Positions 28,494 to 37,558 of a stretch of 64,000 nt of DNA are shown here, one piece after another. The notes under the pieces are model-generated. The model saw nothing but the letters and a program-made list of their open reading frames with translations, did not search any database and was not told where the DNA came from. The translations under genes and the position numbers were made by a program. Location: positions 744,001-808,000 of the forward strand of contig NZ_CP059900.1 in the NCBI RefSeq assembly GCF_014126825.1. The letters run 5' to 3'. The DNA is from Tomitella gaofuii. GTDB lineage: Bacteria; Actinomycetota; Actinomycetes; Mycobacteriales; Mycobacteriaceae. Within the stretch, counting starts at the first letter, position 1. The number at the start of each line of letters is the position of its first letter.

Positions 28494-29357
28494 TCAGCGC
28501 GGGTTCTTGTGGAACAGCCCCCGGTAGGCGCGGCGCAGCAGCGGCGCGGGCAGCAGGCGGAAGGCCGTGCGCGCGGCGAGGTTGACCCGCGACTCGACCG
28601 GGCCGGCGAGACCGTAGGCGCGCAGGTTGCGCTGCATCGTCCGCTCGGCCGCGAAGATGCCCGGCGCGCGCCTGCGGCCCAGCATCGCGTCCCCCGCGCG
28701 GAAGAGGACCAGGGGCTCGGGGAGGTTGCGCATGCGGGCGCCGGCCGCGAGCATGCGGGCGAACAGGTCGTAGTCCTCCATGTACGGGACGTGCCGGTAG
28801 CCGCCGACGTTCCGGGCGAGGTCGCGTCGGTACAGCACCGTCGGATGGTTGAGGGGGCTGTTGCGGCGGGCGTAACGCGCCAGGGCCCGGTGCGGGCCGG
28901 GCAGGCTGCGCAGCCCCACCACGTGGTCGGCCTCCTCACCTGCGGGCCCGCCGTCGAACTCGAACACCGCTGAGCCCACGCAGTCGAGCGGGAGGCCGTC
29001 GCGCTCGGCCTGTGTGATCGCCTCCACCTGCACCGCGAAGCGTGCCGGGAGGTTGACGTCGTCGGCGTCGGCCTTGGCGATCCATCCGGACCGCGCCGCC
29101 TCCAGCCCGGCCTGGTTGCCCGCGGCAGCCCCTTGGTTCTCCTGGAGGACGATCCGGCGCAGCACGGGCGTGCGGCCGGCGAACGCGTCGAGCACCTCGT
29201 GGTGGCCGGGGTGCAGCGGGCCGTCCTCGACGACGATGACCTCGGCCGCCGGATAAGTCTGCGCGTACACGCTCTCGAGCGCGCGGCGGAAGTGCGCAGG
29301 GTCGGCGCCGGCGTACACCGGCATGACGACGGAGAGCTCGATCGGGTTTCCTGTCAT
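28494..29357 (-). CDS. Family 2 glycosyltransferase
   Basis: A 287-residue GT-A enzyme with SVVMPVYAGADP at the start, the donor-binding VIVVEDGPL, WIAKADADDVNLP as the DxD metal site, and an ED motif in YMEDYDLFARML as the likely catalytic base. There is no signal or membrane segment. It is the last gene of a four-gene minus-strand set (flippase-like, GT2, DUF2304, GT2); its ATG overlaps the DUF2304 stop (ATGA). A cell-wall polysaccharide role is inferred from the neighbours. Confidence 0.85.
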   Translation of the reverse strand: MTGNPIELSVVMPVYAGADPAHFRRALESVYAQTYPAAEVIVVEDGPLHPGHHEVLDAFAGRTPVLRRIVLQENQGAAAGNQAGLEAARSGWIAKADADDVNLPARFAVQVEAITQAERDGLPLDCVGSAVFEFDGGPAGEEADHVVGLRSLPGPHRALARYARRNSPLNHPTVLYRRDLARNVGGYRHVPYMEDYDLFARMLAAGARMRNLPEPLVLFRAGDAMLGRRRAPGIFAAERTMQRNLRAYGLAGPVESRVNLAARTAFRLLPAPLLRRAYRGLFHKNPR

Positions 29358-29812
29358 CCTGCGCGCGTGGACCCGTCGGCCGAGTCCATCGCGGTGGCGT
29401 CTTCGTCGGCCTGCCGGGCACCGGGGCCTTCCGCACTACCGGCAGCGGACGCCCGCACGGCCGGCTCGATGGCGGCCTCCTGGATGCGGATCTCCGCGCC
29501 CTGCAGCGCGATGGCCCGGACAAGGCGCGTATAGCGCAGTTCCTGCTCGCGGAAGCGCAGGTAGGTGCCCACCGTGGTGAAGCCGAACGTCACCACCAGG
29601 GCGTAGAGCATGAGGTCGGTGCCGCGGTCCACGCCCATCGCCTGCGCCACCTCGGTGAGGTCGTTGGGGCGGATCACCGTGTAGATCCCGAACAGGCAGA
29701 ACGCGAGGAACAGCAGTTTGAACAGCGCCGACGACCGGGAGCTGCCGCGGGAGCGCAGGTAGTAGATGAAGAAGATGAGTACCGCGGCGATGAGGACGAT
29801 CTGGATGATCAC
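29354..29812 (-). CDS. DUF2304 small membrane protein (Rv3632-like)
   Basis: A 152-residue protein with three predicted membrane helices in the first 80 residues (IQIVLIAAVLIFFIYYL and two more), then a coiled-coil-like segment (RFREQELRYTRLVRAIALQGAEIRIQ region) and a disordered acidic tail. The family is typically encoded next to a polyprenyl-phosphate glycosyltransferase. In M. tuberculosis Rv3632 anchors the polyprenyl-phospho-GalNAc synthase Rv3631 to the membrane. Here the gene starts (GTG 29812) 6 bp after the Rv3631-like gene, so the same partnership is likely. Confidence 0.85.
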   Translation of the reverse strand: MIIQIVLIAAVLIFFIYYLRSRGSSRSSALFKLLFLAFCLFGIYTVIRPNDLTEVAQAMGVDRGTDLMLYALVVTFGFTTVGTYLRFREQELRYTRLVRAIALQGAEIRIQEAAIEPAVRASAAGSAEGPGARQADEDATAMDSADGSTRAG

Positions 29813-29818
29813 TGCAGT

Positions 29819-30511
29819 TCACCGCCTGATCCTGCTGCGCAGCAGCCCGTCGAAGAGGATATTGACGCCGTTGAGGAGCGATTGCCCCTTGGCCATGGAG
29901 TATTCGGTGTAGAGGATCGTCACCGGCTGCTCGGAGACGCGCCAGTCGTGCTCGTCGATCAGCTGCACGAACTCGGAGGCGTGGCTCATGCCGTTCATCG
30001 TGATGTCGAGCTGGTCGGCGACGGTCTTGTCGAACACCCGCAGGCCGTTGTGCGCGTCGGTGAGGCCGAGCCTGCGGGTGCGGGGGCTCAGCGCCACCAC
30101 CGTGCGCAGCACGAACCGCTTGATCAACGGGACACTTGAAGAATCCTGCCCGCCGAAGCGGGTGCCGACGACGATGTCCAGCGGTTCCGAGCGCAGCCGG
30201 CCCACCATGGTCTCGACGTCCTCGGTGCGGTGCTGGCCGTCGGCGTCGAAAGTGACGAAGTACCGGGCGCCGGGGCGGCTGCGCGCGAACTCGACGCCCG
30301 TCTGGATGGCGGCGCCCTGCCCCAGGTTGACGGGGTGGCGCACCAGGTGCACGCCGGCGGCGAGGATCTCGTCGGCAGAGCCGTCGCGGCTGCCGTCGTC
30401 GACGCACACCACATTGGGGAAGGTCCGCTTTGCCGCCTCGGCGACCTCGCGGATCACCGGGGCCTCGTTGTATACGGGGACCACGAGCCAGACATCGGAC
30501 ATGTCCTGCAC
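29819..30511 (-). CDS. Polyprenyl-phosphate glycosyltransferase, Rv3631/PpgS-like
   Basis: A 230-residue family 2 enzyme of the dolichol-phosphate mannosyltransferase type: VWLVVPVYNEAPVI, VVCVDDGSRDGS, NLGQGAAIQTG, and VTFDADGQH (DxD) in the usual order. Its short C-terminus lacks membrane helices, so it would need a membrane partner, supplied by the DUF2304 gene next to it. By synteny with Rv3631-Rv3632 the likely product is polyprenyl-phospho-N-acetylgalactosamine, but mannose or glucose cannot be excluded. GTG 30511 has AAGAGG 6 nt upstream; ATG 30502 is the alternative. Confidence 0.8.
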   Translation of the reverse strand: MQDMSDVWLVVPVYNEAPVIREVAEAAKRTFPNVVCVDDGSRDGSADEILAAGVHLVRHPVNLGQGAAIQTGVEFARSRPGARYFVTFDADGQHRTEDVETMVGRLRSEPLDIVVGTRFGGQDSSSVPLIKRFVLRTVVALSPRTRRLGLTDAHNGLRVFDKTVADQLDITMNGMSHASEFVQLIDEHDWRVSEQPVTILYTEYSMAKGQSLLNGVNILFDGLLRSRIRR

Positions 30512-30555
30512 GGGTGGCCTCTTTCGCGACGATTGCTCGGGTGTCGTGGGGAATA

Positions 30556-31911
30556 CTAGCCGGGGAGTGTGTCCGAAATGTAATCCGGCGCGCGTACCGG
30601 AGCGCGGCGGGCCGCGGTGAGTGCCGCGGACAGGTGCACGGCGATGCCGACGAGCGGCCCCACCACCAGCGCGGTCACGGTGGCGGTGGTGATGTCCCAC
30701 GGCAACGTGAGGACGATGATCGCGGTGCCGGTGGCCGCCCACCAGCCGGCGGCGTACGCGCGGTGCCGGTCCGAGGCGAGGGTGGCGCACCCGGTGAGCA
30801 TGAGAGCCGCAGTGGTGACCGCGCCGCCGACGAGCGCGGCGAGCGGCCCGCCCGCCATGTCGAAGCCCTCGCCGACGAGCCGGATCAGCGGCGGGCCGAT
30901 CCACCACGCGAGCGCGGCCCCGACCGCGCCCACCGCCGCGACTGCGCCGAGCGGCAGGGCGAGCGCGCGCAGCAGCGTCGACCTGCGTTCGACGAAGTAC
31001 ACGATGATGGCGCTCTGGAACGACGTCAGCGGCACCAGCAGCGGCGCGCGCGTCACGGTGACGGCGAACAGCAACGACCCCGCGGTGGCACCCAACTCGG
31101 AGGATTCGGCGCCGGCCAGGAGCACCGGGAACCCGACGATCAGCACCGAAGTGGCGGCGGAGGCTGCCATGGCCTGCAGCGTGCGGCGCAGGAAACTCCG
31201 GGGCGCCTCGTGCACCCGCCGGGCCAGCGTGGTGCGTCCGGACGAGGCTGTCAGCAGCAACAGCCACGACACGGCGCCCGCCACCGTCGCGAAGACGAAG
31301 GCGACGATGCCGTAGCCCGCCGCGACCGCCCACACCGCGATGACGAGGCGCAACGCCGCATCGGCGGCCATCCCGCACGCGTACAGCAGCCAGCGGCCCC
31401 GGCCCGCCGCGAGGCCCCACAGCGCGGCCTGCACCGCGACTGTCCACACCGACACGGCCAGGACGCCCACGCCGAGCACCTCGTGCCCCTGGAGCACGCG
31501 CGACGCCCAGAGCGGGGAGGTGGCCACGATGAGCAGCGCCATGACGAATCCGACGCCGGCGGCGAGCAGCGCCGGACTCGTGGAGCGGCCGGTCGCGGTG
31601 CGGCCGCCCGGTGCGGCCCCCGCGAGAGCCGCCTCCTCGGCACTCACCGCGCGGGTGGATTCCTGCATGAGGCCGTTGGCGATCCCGACGAAGGTGAAGA
31701 ACAGCGCCCAATACACGGTGAAGTCGGCATAACCGGCCGCGCCGAGCTGCCGTCCGGCCAGCAGCATGACCACGTAGCCGGCGGCCGCGGCGAAGACCGT
31801 CGCGGCGAGCACGGCGCCCATGCCGTGACGGGAAAGGGTGCTCGTCGCGATGGCGGGGGTGCCGGTGTCGCCGTCGTCCGGGGCGCCGTCGGCGGAGTGG
31901 GGGATGGGCAC
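30556..31911 (-). CDS. Polysaccharide flippase-like membrane protein (Rv3630-like)
   Basis: A 451-residue protein with about 12 predicted helices, starting with a basic residue and VLAATVFAAAAGYVVMLLAGRQLGAAGYADF, the pattern of the oligosaccharide flippase/MATE-like superfamily. It would move a lipid-linked sugar across the membrane. It is the first gene of the minus-strand set ending at 28494 and corresponds in position to Rv3630. The start is GTG 31911. The tail (APDYISDTLPG) is cytoplasmic. The substrate is inferred only from the adjacent polyprenyl-phosphate glycosyltransferase. Confidence 0.78.
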   Translation of the reverse strand: MPIPHSADGAPDDGDTGTPAIATSTLSRHGMGAVLAATVFAAAAGYVVMLLAGRQLGAAGYADFTVYWALFFTFVGIANGLMQESTRAVSAEEAALAGAAPGGRTATGRSTSPALLAAGVGFVMALLIVATSPLWASRVLQGHEVLGVGVLAVSVWTVAVQAALWGLAAGRGRWLLYACGMAADAALRLVIAVWAVAAGYGIVAFVFATVAGAVSWLLLLTASSGRTTLARRVHEAPRSFLRRTLQAMAASAATSVLIVGFPVLLAGAESSELGATAGSLLFAVTVTRAPLLVPLTSFQSAIIVYFVERRSTLLRALALPLGAVAAVGAVGAALAWWIGPPLIRLVGEGFDMAGGPLAALVGGAVTTAALMLTGCATLASDRHRAYAAGWWAATGTAIIVLTLPWDITTATVTALVVGPLVGIAVHLSAALTAARRAPVRAPDYISDTLPG

Positions 31912-32073
31912 CGCCGCATTGTGCCAGGCCGCGTGCCCGGCTGTCCGTCCGCACGCCGGAGCGTGGGCGACCGCGCCGCGCGAGCCGGGTGCAGTAGCTG
32001 CTACCGCCGAGTAGGGTGATGCCGGCGACGTCGGCGGGACGACGGCTCAGGCGATGAGGACGGTGCGGCAACC

Positions 32074-32946
32074 ATGACAGAGGACACGCGGACGCAGGAT
32101 TCCGGCACGGACGCGCAGGGGCGGTACGGCCCGTACGAATCGATGACCGTCGAACGCGCCGGACACGTCGCCGAGGTGACGCTGACCGGCCCCGGCCGCG
32201 GCAACGCGATGGGCCCGGCCTTCTGGGCGGAATGCCCACGCGTGTTCGCCGCGCTCGATGCCGACCCGGAGGTCCGCGCCGTCGTGCTCACCGGCTCGGG
32301 GAAACACTTCACCTACGGGCTGGACCTGCCCGCGGTCGCGCCCTCGCTCGGCCCGGTGCTCGCGCCCGGCGCGCAGGCGAAGGAGCGCACCGATTTCCAC
32401 GACCTGATCCTGGCCATGCAGGAGGCCGCGAGCGCCGTGGAGCGTTGCCGCAAGCCCGTCGTCGCCGCCGTCGCGGGCTGGTGCATCGGCGGTGGCGTGG
32501 ACGTGATCACCGCGGCCGACTTCCGCTACGCGTCCGCCGATGCCCGGTTCTCCATCCGCGAGGTCAAGGTGGGGATGGTCGCGGACATGGGCACCCTCGC
32601 GCGCATCGCGGGGATCGTCGGCGAGGGCCACACCCGCGAGCTGGCGTTGACGGGCCGGGACATCGACGCGGCGCGTGCCGAGCGGATCGGCCTGGTCAAC
32701 GACGTGTACGAGGACCGGGACGCGCTGTTGGCCGCGGCACGTACGGCGGCACAAGAGATCGCGGCCAACCCACCGCTGGTGGTGCACGGCGTCAAAGCGG
32801 TTCTCGGCCACACCCGCAGCGCCCAGATCGACGCGAGCCTGCGGTACGTCGCGGCCTGGAATGCGGCGTTCCTGCCGTCGAAGGACATCGGCGAGGCGAT
32901 GGCGGCGGTCTTCGAGAAGCGCACGCCCGAGTTCCACGGGCACTGA
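32074..32946 (+). CDS. Crotonase family protein, probable dienoyl-CoA isomerase or enoyl-CoA hydratase
   Basis: A 290-residue protein with the crotonase fold. GSGKHFTYGLDL and AAVAGWCIGGGVDVITAADFRYA form the oxyanion hole. In the active-site segment SIREVKVGMVADMGTLARI an acidic pair (Glu and Asp, eight residues apart) matches the ECH1 dienoyl-CoA isomerase pattern (KEVDVGLAADVGTL) rather than the two glutamates of ordinary hydratases. It resembles EchA21 of M. tuberculosis. A TAGGGT box about 60 nt upstream may be its promoter. It is divergent from the flippase-like gene. Confidence 0.82.
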   Translation: MTEDTRTQDSGTDAQGRYGPYESMTVERAGHVAEVTLTGPGRGNAMGPAFWAECPRVFAALDADPEVRAVVLTGSGKHFTYGLDLPAVAPSLGPVLAPGAQAKERTDFHDLILAMQEAASAVERCRKPVVAAVAGWCIGGGVDVITAADFRYASADARFSIREVKVGMVADMGTLARIAGIVGEGHTRELALTGRDIDAARAERIGLVNDVYEDRDALLAAARTAAQEIAANPPLVVHGVKAVLGHTRSAQIDASLRYVAAWNAAFLPSKDIGEAMAAVFEKRTPEFHGH

Positions 32947-33081
32947 CCGGCCGATCCCACGGGGCCGGACGGGGCCGGGTTGCGCGCGCCACGGTGTCCG
33001 GCGGAAACTTGTAGCCTGCATATTCATCGCGCGGAGCGGCCGTCGCCGCCGGTGCGTCCGAGCGCCGTCCGGGGAGGATGC

Positions 33082-33630
33082 GTGTCACCAGATCAGCGAT
33101 TCGGCCCCCACGTGCCGACAGGCGCGGAGGATATTCCCACGTGCACCGATGAGCTCGGCAACCAACTCGCCCGGCTGCACCGGATGCGCGAGCGGACGAT
33201 GACACAGGTGGGCCGTTTCGGGGCAGACGGCCTGGAGCTGGCGGCCTACCGGTGCGTGTTCGCGCTCCTGCAGCACGGGCCGATGCGGTCCGGCGCGCTG
33301 GCGGAGACGATGCTCTCGGACCCGTCGACGGTGAGCAGGCACGTGGCGCAGTTGGTGGAGCGGGGGCACCTGGAGCGGCAGCCGGACCCCGCCGACCGGC
33401 GCGCCAGCCTGATCGCGGTCACCGAGTCCGGCCGGCACGCCGCCGACCGGATGCGGCTGCGGCGCAACCAGCGGCTGGGTGCGGTCGTGGGCGCCTGGCC
33501 CGAGTCCGAGCGGGTGGAACTCGCCCGGCTGCTGGGCAAGCTGCTCGACGGCTACGAGCAGCGCCGCGACGAGATCGTCGCGGGCGATTCCGCGGCCGGA
33601 GGACGGCCGGAGAACGGCCCGCGCAGATGA
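33082..33630 (+). CDS. MarR family transcriptional regulator
   Basis: A 182-residue winged-helix regulator. Residues about 40-150 hold the MarR domain with AYRCVFALLQHGPMRSGALAETMLSDPSTVSRHV as the recognition region and the wing LERQPDPADRRASLIAV. GGGGAGG lies 4 nt before GTG 33082, which decides this start over the further upstream one. Its stop overlaps the start of an MFS exporter gene by 4 bp (ATGA), so it very likely represses its own operon and responds to an exported compound. Confidence 0.88.
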   Translation: MSPDQRFGPHVPTGAEDIPTCTDELGNQLARLHRMRERTMTQVGRFGADGLELAAYRCVFALLQHGPMRSGALAETMLSDPSTVSRHVAQLVERGHLERQPDPADRRASLIAVTESGRHAADRMRLRRNQRLGAVVGAWPESERVELARLLGKLLDGYEQRRDEIVAGDSAAGGRPENGPRR

Positions 33631-35285
33631 CCGACACCACCCGCGACGCCTCCGAATCGCCCGCCGGGCTCGACCACAAGGCGATCCTCATCATCCTCAG
33701 CGGGCTGATGCTGGGGATGTTCCTCGCGGCTCTGGACCAGACGATCGTGTCCACCGCGATCCGCACCATCGCCGACGACCTGGACGGCTATGCGCTGCAG
33801 GCCTGGGTGACCACCGCGTACCTCATCACGGCGACGCTGGCGACACCGTTGTACGGCAAGATCTCCGACATCGTCGGGCGCAAGCCGCTGTTCATCAGCG
33901 CCATCGTGATCTTCGTCGCCGGATCGGCGCTGTGCTCGTCCGCCACGTCGATGTACATGCTCGCGGGGTTCCGCGCGCTGCAGGGAGTCGGCGCGGGCGG
34001 GCTCATGTCGCTGGCGCTGGCGATCCTCGGCGACATCCTCGCACCGCGTGAGCGCGCGAAGTACCAGGCGTACTTCCTCGCCGTGTTCGGCACGTCGAGC
34101 GTGCTGGGGCCGGTGCTCGGCGGTCTGTTCGCCGATCACGCGAGCATCCTCGGCGTCACGGGGTGGCGGTGGGTGTTCCTGGTGAACGTGCCCGTCGGAC
34201 TCGTCGCGTTGATCGTGGTGTTCCGCAACCTCCGGCTGCCGCGCGTACGCCGCGACACGCGCGTCGACTGGTGGGGTGCGCTCGTGCTGGCGGTGGGCCT
34301 GGTGCCGTTGCTGATCGTCGCCGAACAGGGGCGCGAATGGGGGTGGGGCAGCGGGGCCGCCCTTGTCTGTTACGCGATCGGCGCGGTGGGGGTGGTCGCG
34401 TTCGTGTTCGTGGAGATCGCCATGGGTGACGCGGCGCTGATCCCGATGCGCTTCTTCCGCAACAGCAACTTCGCCCTGGGGGTGGTGATCTCGTTCGTCG
34501 TGGGCATGGCGATGTTCGGCGGGATCATGCTGCTGCCGCAGTACCTGCAGGTGGCCAAGGGCTCGACGCCGATGGTCGCCGGGCTGCAGATGCTGCCGCT
34601 GGTGCTGGGCATGATGACGGGGTCGGTGGTGTCCGGCCAGCTGATCTCGCGCACCGGGCACTACCGGATCTACCCCATCATCGGATCCACCATGCTCATG
34701 GTCGGCATGTTCCTGCTGCACTTCGTGCACGCGGACACGTCGTTCCCGGTGGTCATGGGGTTCATGGCGATCGTCGGCTTCGGGCTGGGCAACATGATGC
34801 AGCCGCTCACGCTCGCCATCCAGAATGCGCTGCCCGCGCGCGATATGGGGGTGTCGACCGCGGCGGCGACATTCTTCCGGCAGATCGGCGGCACCCTGGG
34901 CGTGGCGATCTTCCTGTCGATCCTGTTCGCGCAGATGACCCCGAACATCACCGAGAGACTGGAGGCGGCGGCCCACGACCCGCAGTACATCGCCGCGGTC
35001 CAGCAGGCGGCGACAGGCGGCGACGAGGTGAACAGGACCTTCGCCCAGGGGCTGCTCGACCACGACTCGGCCGCGGCCGGCAAGGTGCTCGAGGACAGCT
35101 CCCTGATCCAGCAGCTCGACCCCGCACTGGCCGCGCCGTTGGCGGAGGGATTCTCCGACGCGATGGGGCAGGTGTTCCTGGCCACCACCGGTTTCGCAGC
35201 GCTGGCCTGGGTGCTGGTGCTGTTCTGGAAAGAGGTGCCGCTGCGCGCCGCGGGCGGCATCGCAGCGGCACGGGACGAGGAATAG
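33627..35285 (+). CDS. MFS drug exporter, DHA2 family (14 helices)
   Basis: A 552-residue proton-coupled exporter of the EmrB/QacA type. The LDQTIVSTAI motif in helix 1 (motif D1), the GKISDIVGRKPLF loop (motif A), GVGAGGLMSLALAILGDI and the helix 5 motif C VLGPVLGGLFAD are present. An extracellular insert of about 70 residues lies before the last helix. It is translationally coupled to the upstream marR gene. Substrate is unknown. A 22-bp hairpin follows. Confidence 0.9.
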   Translation: MTDTTRDASESPAGLDHKAILIILSGLMLGMFLAALDQTIVSTAIRTIADDLDGYALQAWVTTAYLITATLATPLYGKISDIVGRKPLFISAIVIFVAGSALCSSATSMYMLAGFRALQGVGAGGLMSLALAILGDILAPRERAKYQAYFLAVFGTSSVLGPVLGGLFADHASILGVTGWRWVFLVNVPVGLVALIVVFRNLRLPRVRRDTRVDWWGALVLAVGLVPLLIVAEQGREWGWGSGAALVCYAIGAVGVVAFVFVEIAMGDAALIPMRFFRNSNFALGVVISFVVGMAMFGGIMLLPQYLQVAKGSTPMVAGLQMLPLVLGMMTGSVVSGQLISRTGHYRIYPIIGSTMLMVGMFLLHFVHADTSFPVVMGFMAIVGFGLGNMMQPLTLAIQNALPARDMGVSTAAATFFRQIGGTLGVAIFLSILFAQMTPNITERLEAAAHDPQYIAAVQQAATGGDEVNRTFAQGLLDHDSAAAGKVLEDSSLIQQLDPALAAPLAEGFSDAMGQVFLATTGFAALAWVLVLFWKEVPLRAAGGIAAARDEE

Positions 35286-35307
35286 GCGGCTCGACGGAGA
35301 ACGCACA

Positions 35308-35355
35308 GCGCCCGCCCCGTCCGCACACCACCGGGTGTGCGGACGGGGCGGGCGC
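35308..35355. terminator. Strong bidirectional hairpin between MFS and ppa genes
   Basis: A perfect 22-bp stem (35308-35329 with 35334-35355) closed by an ACCG loop. It separates two convergent genes; there is no T-run on either side. Confidence 0.7.
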
Positions 35356-35408
35356 ATGGGTGCTTGCGGGCGCTGCGGTGGCGGCGACCGCACCGCAGCG
35401 CAGGGCCG

Positions 35409-35900
35409 TCAGTGCCCGCCCTGCTCCTTCTCGCGCTTGAACGAGCGTTCGACCTCGGCCTCCGCTTCGGCGCGGCCCACCCAGTCGGCGGCCTCGACGT
35501 GCTTGCCGGGCTCGAGGTCCTTGTAGTGGACGAAGAAGTGCTTGATGGCTTCGAGCTCGTGCGCGGGCACGTCGGCCAGGTCCTGGATGTGGTCCCAACG
35601 GTGATCGCCCGCCGGCACGCACAGCACCTTGGCGTCGCCGCCGGCCTCGTCGACCATGTTGAACATCGCGACCGGCCGGGCCTCGACGATGACGCCGGGG
35701 AACACCGACTGCGGCAGCAGCACCAGGGCGTCGAGCGGGTCGCCGTCCTCGCCCAGCGAGTCCTCGATGAAGCCGTAGTCGGCCGGGTACACGGTGGACG
35801 TGTACAGGTAGCGGTCCAGCCGGACGCGGCCGGACTCGTGGTCCACCTCGTACTTGTTGCGCTGCCCCTTGGGGATCTCGATGGTGACGTCGAACTCCAC
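35409..35900 (-). CDS. ppa: Inorganic pyrophosphatase
   Basis: Hydrolyses pyrophosphate to drive biosynthesis. The 163-residue protein begins [20 protein letters not shown] and has the family signature [12 protein letters not shown] with the metal-binding aspartates, plus [15 protein letters not shown] near the C-terminus. Sequence and length are nearly those of M. tuberculosis Ppa (Rv3628). AGGA lies just before GTG 35900. It is divergent from the PBP gene. Confidence 0.96.
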   Translation of the reverse strand: MEFDVTIEIPKGQRNKYEVDHESGRVRLDRYLYTSTVYPADYGFIEDSLGEDGDPLDALVLLPQSVFPGVIVEARPVAMFNMVDEAGGDAKVLCVPAGDHRWDHIQDLADVPAHELEAIKHFFVHYKDLEPGKHVEAADWVGRAEAEAEVERSFKREKEQGGH

Positions 35901-36151
35901 GCGTCCTCGCTTTGCGTTGATGATGGCTGGTGGTGGTGATCGCCGGGCGCCACTGATGCCGAATGCGACCACTGTCCGCCGGGCACGGCATCGACCAGGC
36001 GCGCGGCGGAGGCAACCCGGCAAGGATAGCGTCCCGGCGGTTACTGTGGACGTCGACCTGGGGGCGCCCGGCCGTGCGGAGCGCCGCGCAGGCGCCTCCG
36101 TCCACGCAGAAACCGCCCCCGCCGCACCCGAGGAGAACGACGATCAGCTCG

Positions 36152-37558
36152 ATGCTCAAGCGTGTCCTCCCCGGCCGCGGCGCCGCCGCCGGTCACCTGC
36201 ACCGGAGGCGCCGGCGCCTCCGGATCGCCGCGGTCGTGCTCGCCGCGCTGCTGGTGGTGGTCGCCGGCGTGCTGGCATGGCGGGTGATCGACGACGGATC
36301 CGCGGTCGCGGCCGCGGAGCCGGCTCCCGCGCTGATCACGCCGTCGCCGCAGATCGTGCCCGTCCCGCCGGACGCGCCTGTGCCGACCGCAGCCGGCCTC
36401 GACGCAGCGCTCGCGGGCGTGCTGGCAGACCCCGCGCTGGGTGACCTCACCGGCCAGATCAGCGACGCGGCGACCGGCCGCGTGCTGTGGTCGCAGGATG
36501 CGCAGCGCCCCCGTACGCCCGCCTCGGTGACGAAGCTGCTCACCTCCGCGGCGGCGCTGCTGGCGATCCCGCGGGACCAGCGGATCACCACCACCGTCGT
36601 GCAGGGCGCGGACGGTCGCGTCGTCCTGGTGGGCGGCGGCGATCCGACACTCACCGCGCAGCCCGTGGGGGCCGAGGGGTACTACCGCGGGGCCGCGCAC
36701 ATCGCGCAGCTCGCCGAACAGATCCGCGCCTCGGGGGCGGAGGTGACCGGCGTGGACGTCGACGTGGACCTCTACCAGGGGCCGACGCTCGCCCAGGGGT
36801 GGTTCGACTCCGACATCGCGGCCGGCAACATCATTCCGATGCGGCCGATCGCGCTGGACGGCGGACGCCTCGACATCCGCAATCCCGACTCGCCGCGGTC
36901 GGACACGCCCGCGCTGGACGCGGGGCGGGCGCTGGCCGCCGCGTTGGGCGTGGACGCCGGCGACGTGCGCCTGGCGCCCGCGCCGCCGCAGGCGCAGAAG
37001 CTCGCGAGCGTACAGTCGGCGCCGATGGTCGAGCTGATCCGCCAGCTGTTGGTCCACTCCGACAACGTGCTGGCCGACGCGGTGGGGCGGCAGGTGGCGC
37101 TGGCCACCGGGCACCCCGCGGACTTCGACGGCGCCGCCGCCGCGATCGAATCGGTGCTGCGCGGCGCCGGCTTCGACCTGACCGGCGTGGAACTGCACGA
37201 CTCGTCCGGCATGTCGGTGGACAACAAGATCCCCGCACGGCTGCTCGACCAGCTGCTCTCCGCCGCCGCGGGCCCCGGGCATCCCGCACTGCGGCCGCTG
37301 CTGGACTCGCTGCCCGTCGCCGCCGGCACCGGCACGCTGGCCGACAGGTACGAGACCACCGCGCAGGCCGGTGCGGGATGGGTGCGGGCGAAGACGGGCA
37401 CACTGTCGGGAGTGAGCACGCTCGCCGGCGTGGTCACCGACGTCGATGGCCGGGTGCTGGCGTTCGCGCTGATGTCCGGCGGCACGGCGCCGGCGGACGC
37501 CCGTCCCGCTCTCGACGCGATCACGGCACAGTTGAGGGGGTGCGGATGTCAGGGCTGA
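36152..37558 (+). CDS. dacB: D-alanyl-D-alanine carboxypeptidase/endopeptidase (PBP4, peptidase S13)
   Basis: Trims peptidoglycan stem peptides outside the membrane. The 468-residue protein has one N-terminal membrane anchor (about residues 25-45) and a Pro/Ala linker. The penicillin-binding motifs follow: Ser125-x-x-Lys128 (SVTK), S-D-N in LLVHSDNVLAD, and K-T-G in VRAKTGTLSG. The order and length match Rv3627c, which also lies between ppa and an Rv3626c-like zincin. GAGGAG occurs but 16 nt before the ATG, so initiation may be weak. The stop overlaps the next gene by 13 bp. Confidence 0.9.
   Translation: MLKRVLPGRGAAAGHLHRRRRRLRIAAVVLAALLVVVAGVLAWRVIDDGSAVAAAEPAPALITPSPQIVPVPPDAPVPTAAGLDAALAGVLADPALGDLTGQISDAATGRVLWSQDAQRPRTPASVTKLLTSAAALLAIPRDQRITTTVVQGADGRVVLVGGGDPTLTAQPVGAEGYYRGAAHIAQLAEQIRASGAEVTGVDVDVDLYQGPTLAQGWFDSDIAAGNIIPMRPIALDGGRLDIRNPDSPRSDTPALDAGRALAAALGVDAGDVRLAPAPPQAQKLASVQSAPMVELIRQLLVHSDNVLADAVGRQVALATGHPADFDGAAAAIESVLRGAGFDLTGVELHDSSGMSVDNKIPARLLDQLLSAAAGPGHPALRPLLDSLPVAAGTGTLADRYETTAQAGAGWVRAKTGTLSGVSTLAGVVTDVDGRVLAFALMSGGTAPADARPALDAITAQLRGCGCQG

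Noticed and set aside
33552-35393. Long minus-strand open frame antisense to the MFS gene
   Set aside because: Low-complexity His/Arg/Asp-rich translation typical of a shadow frame; no start signal.
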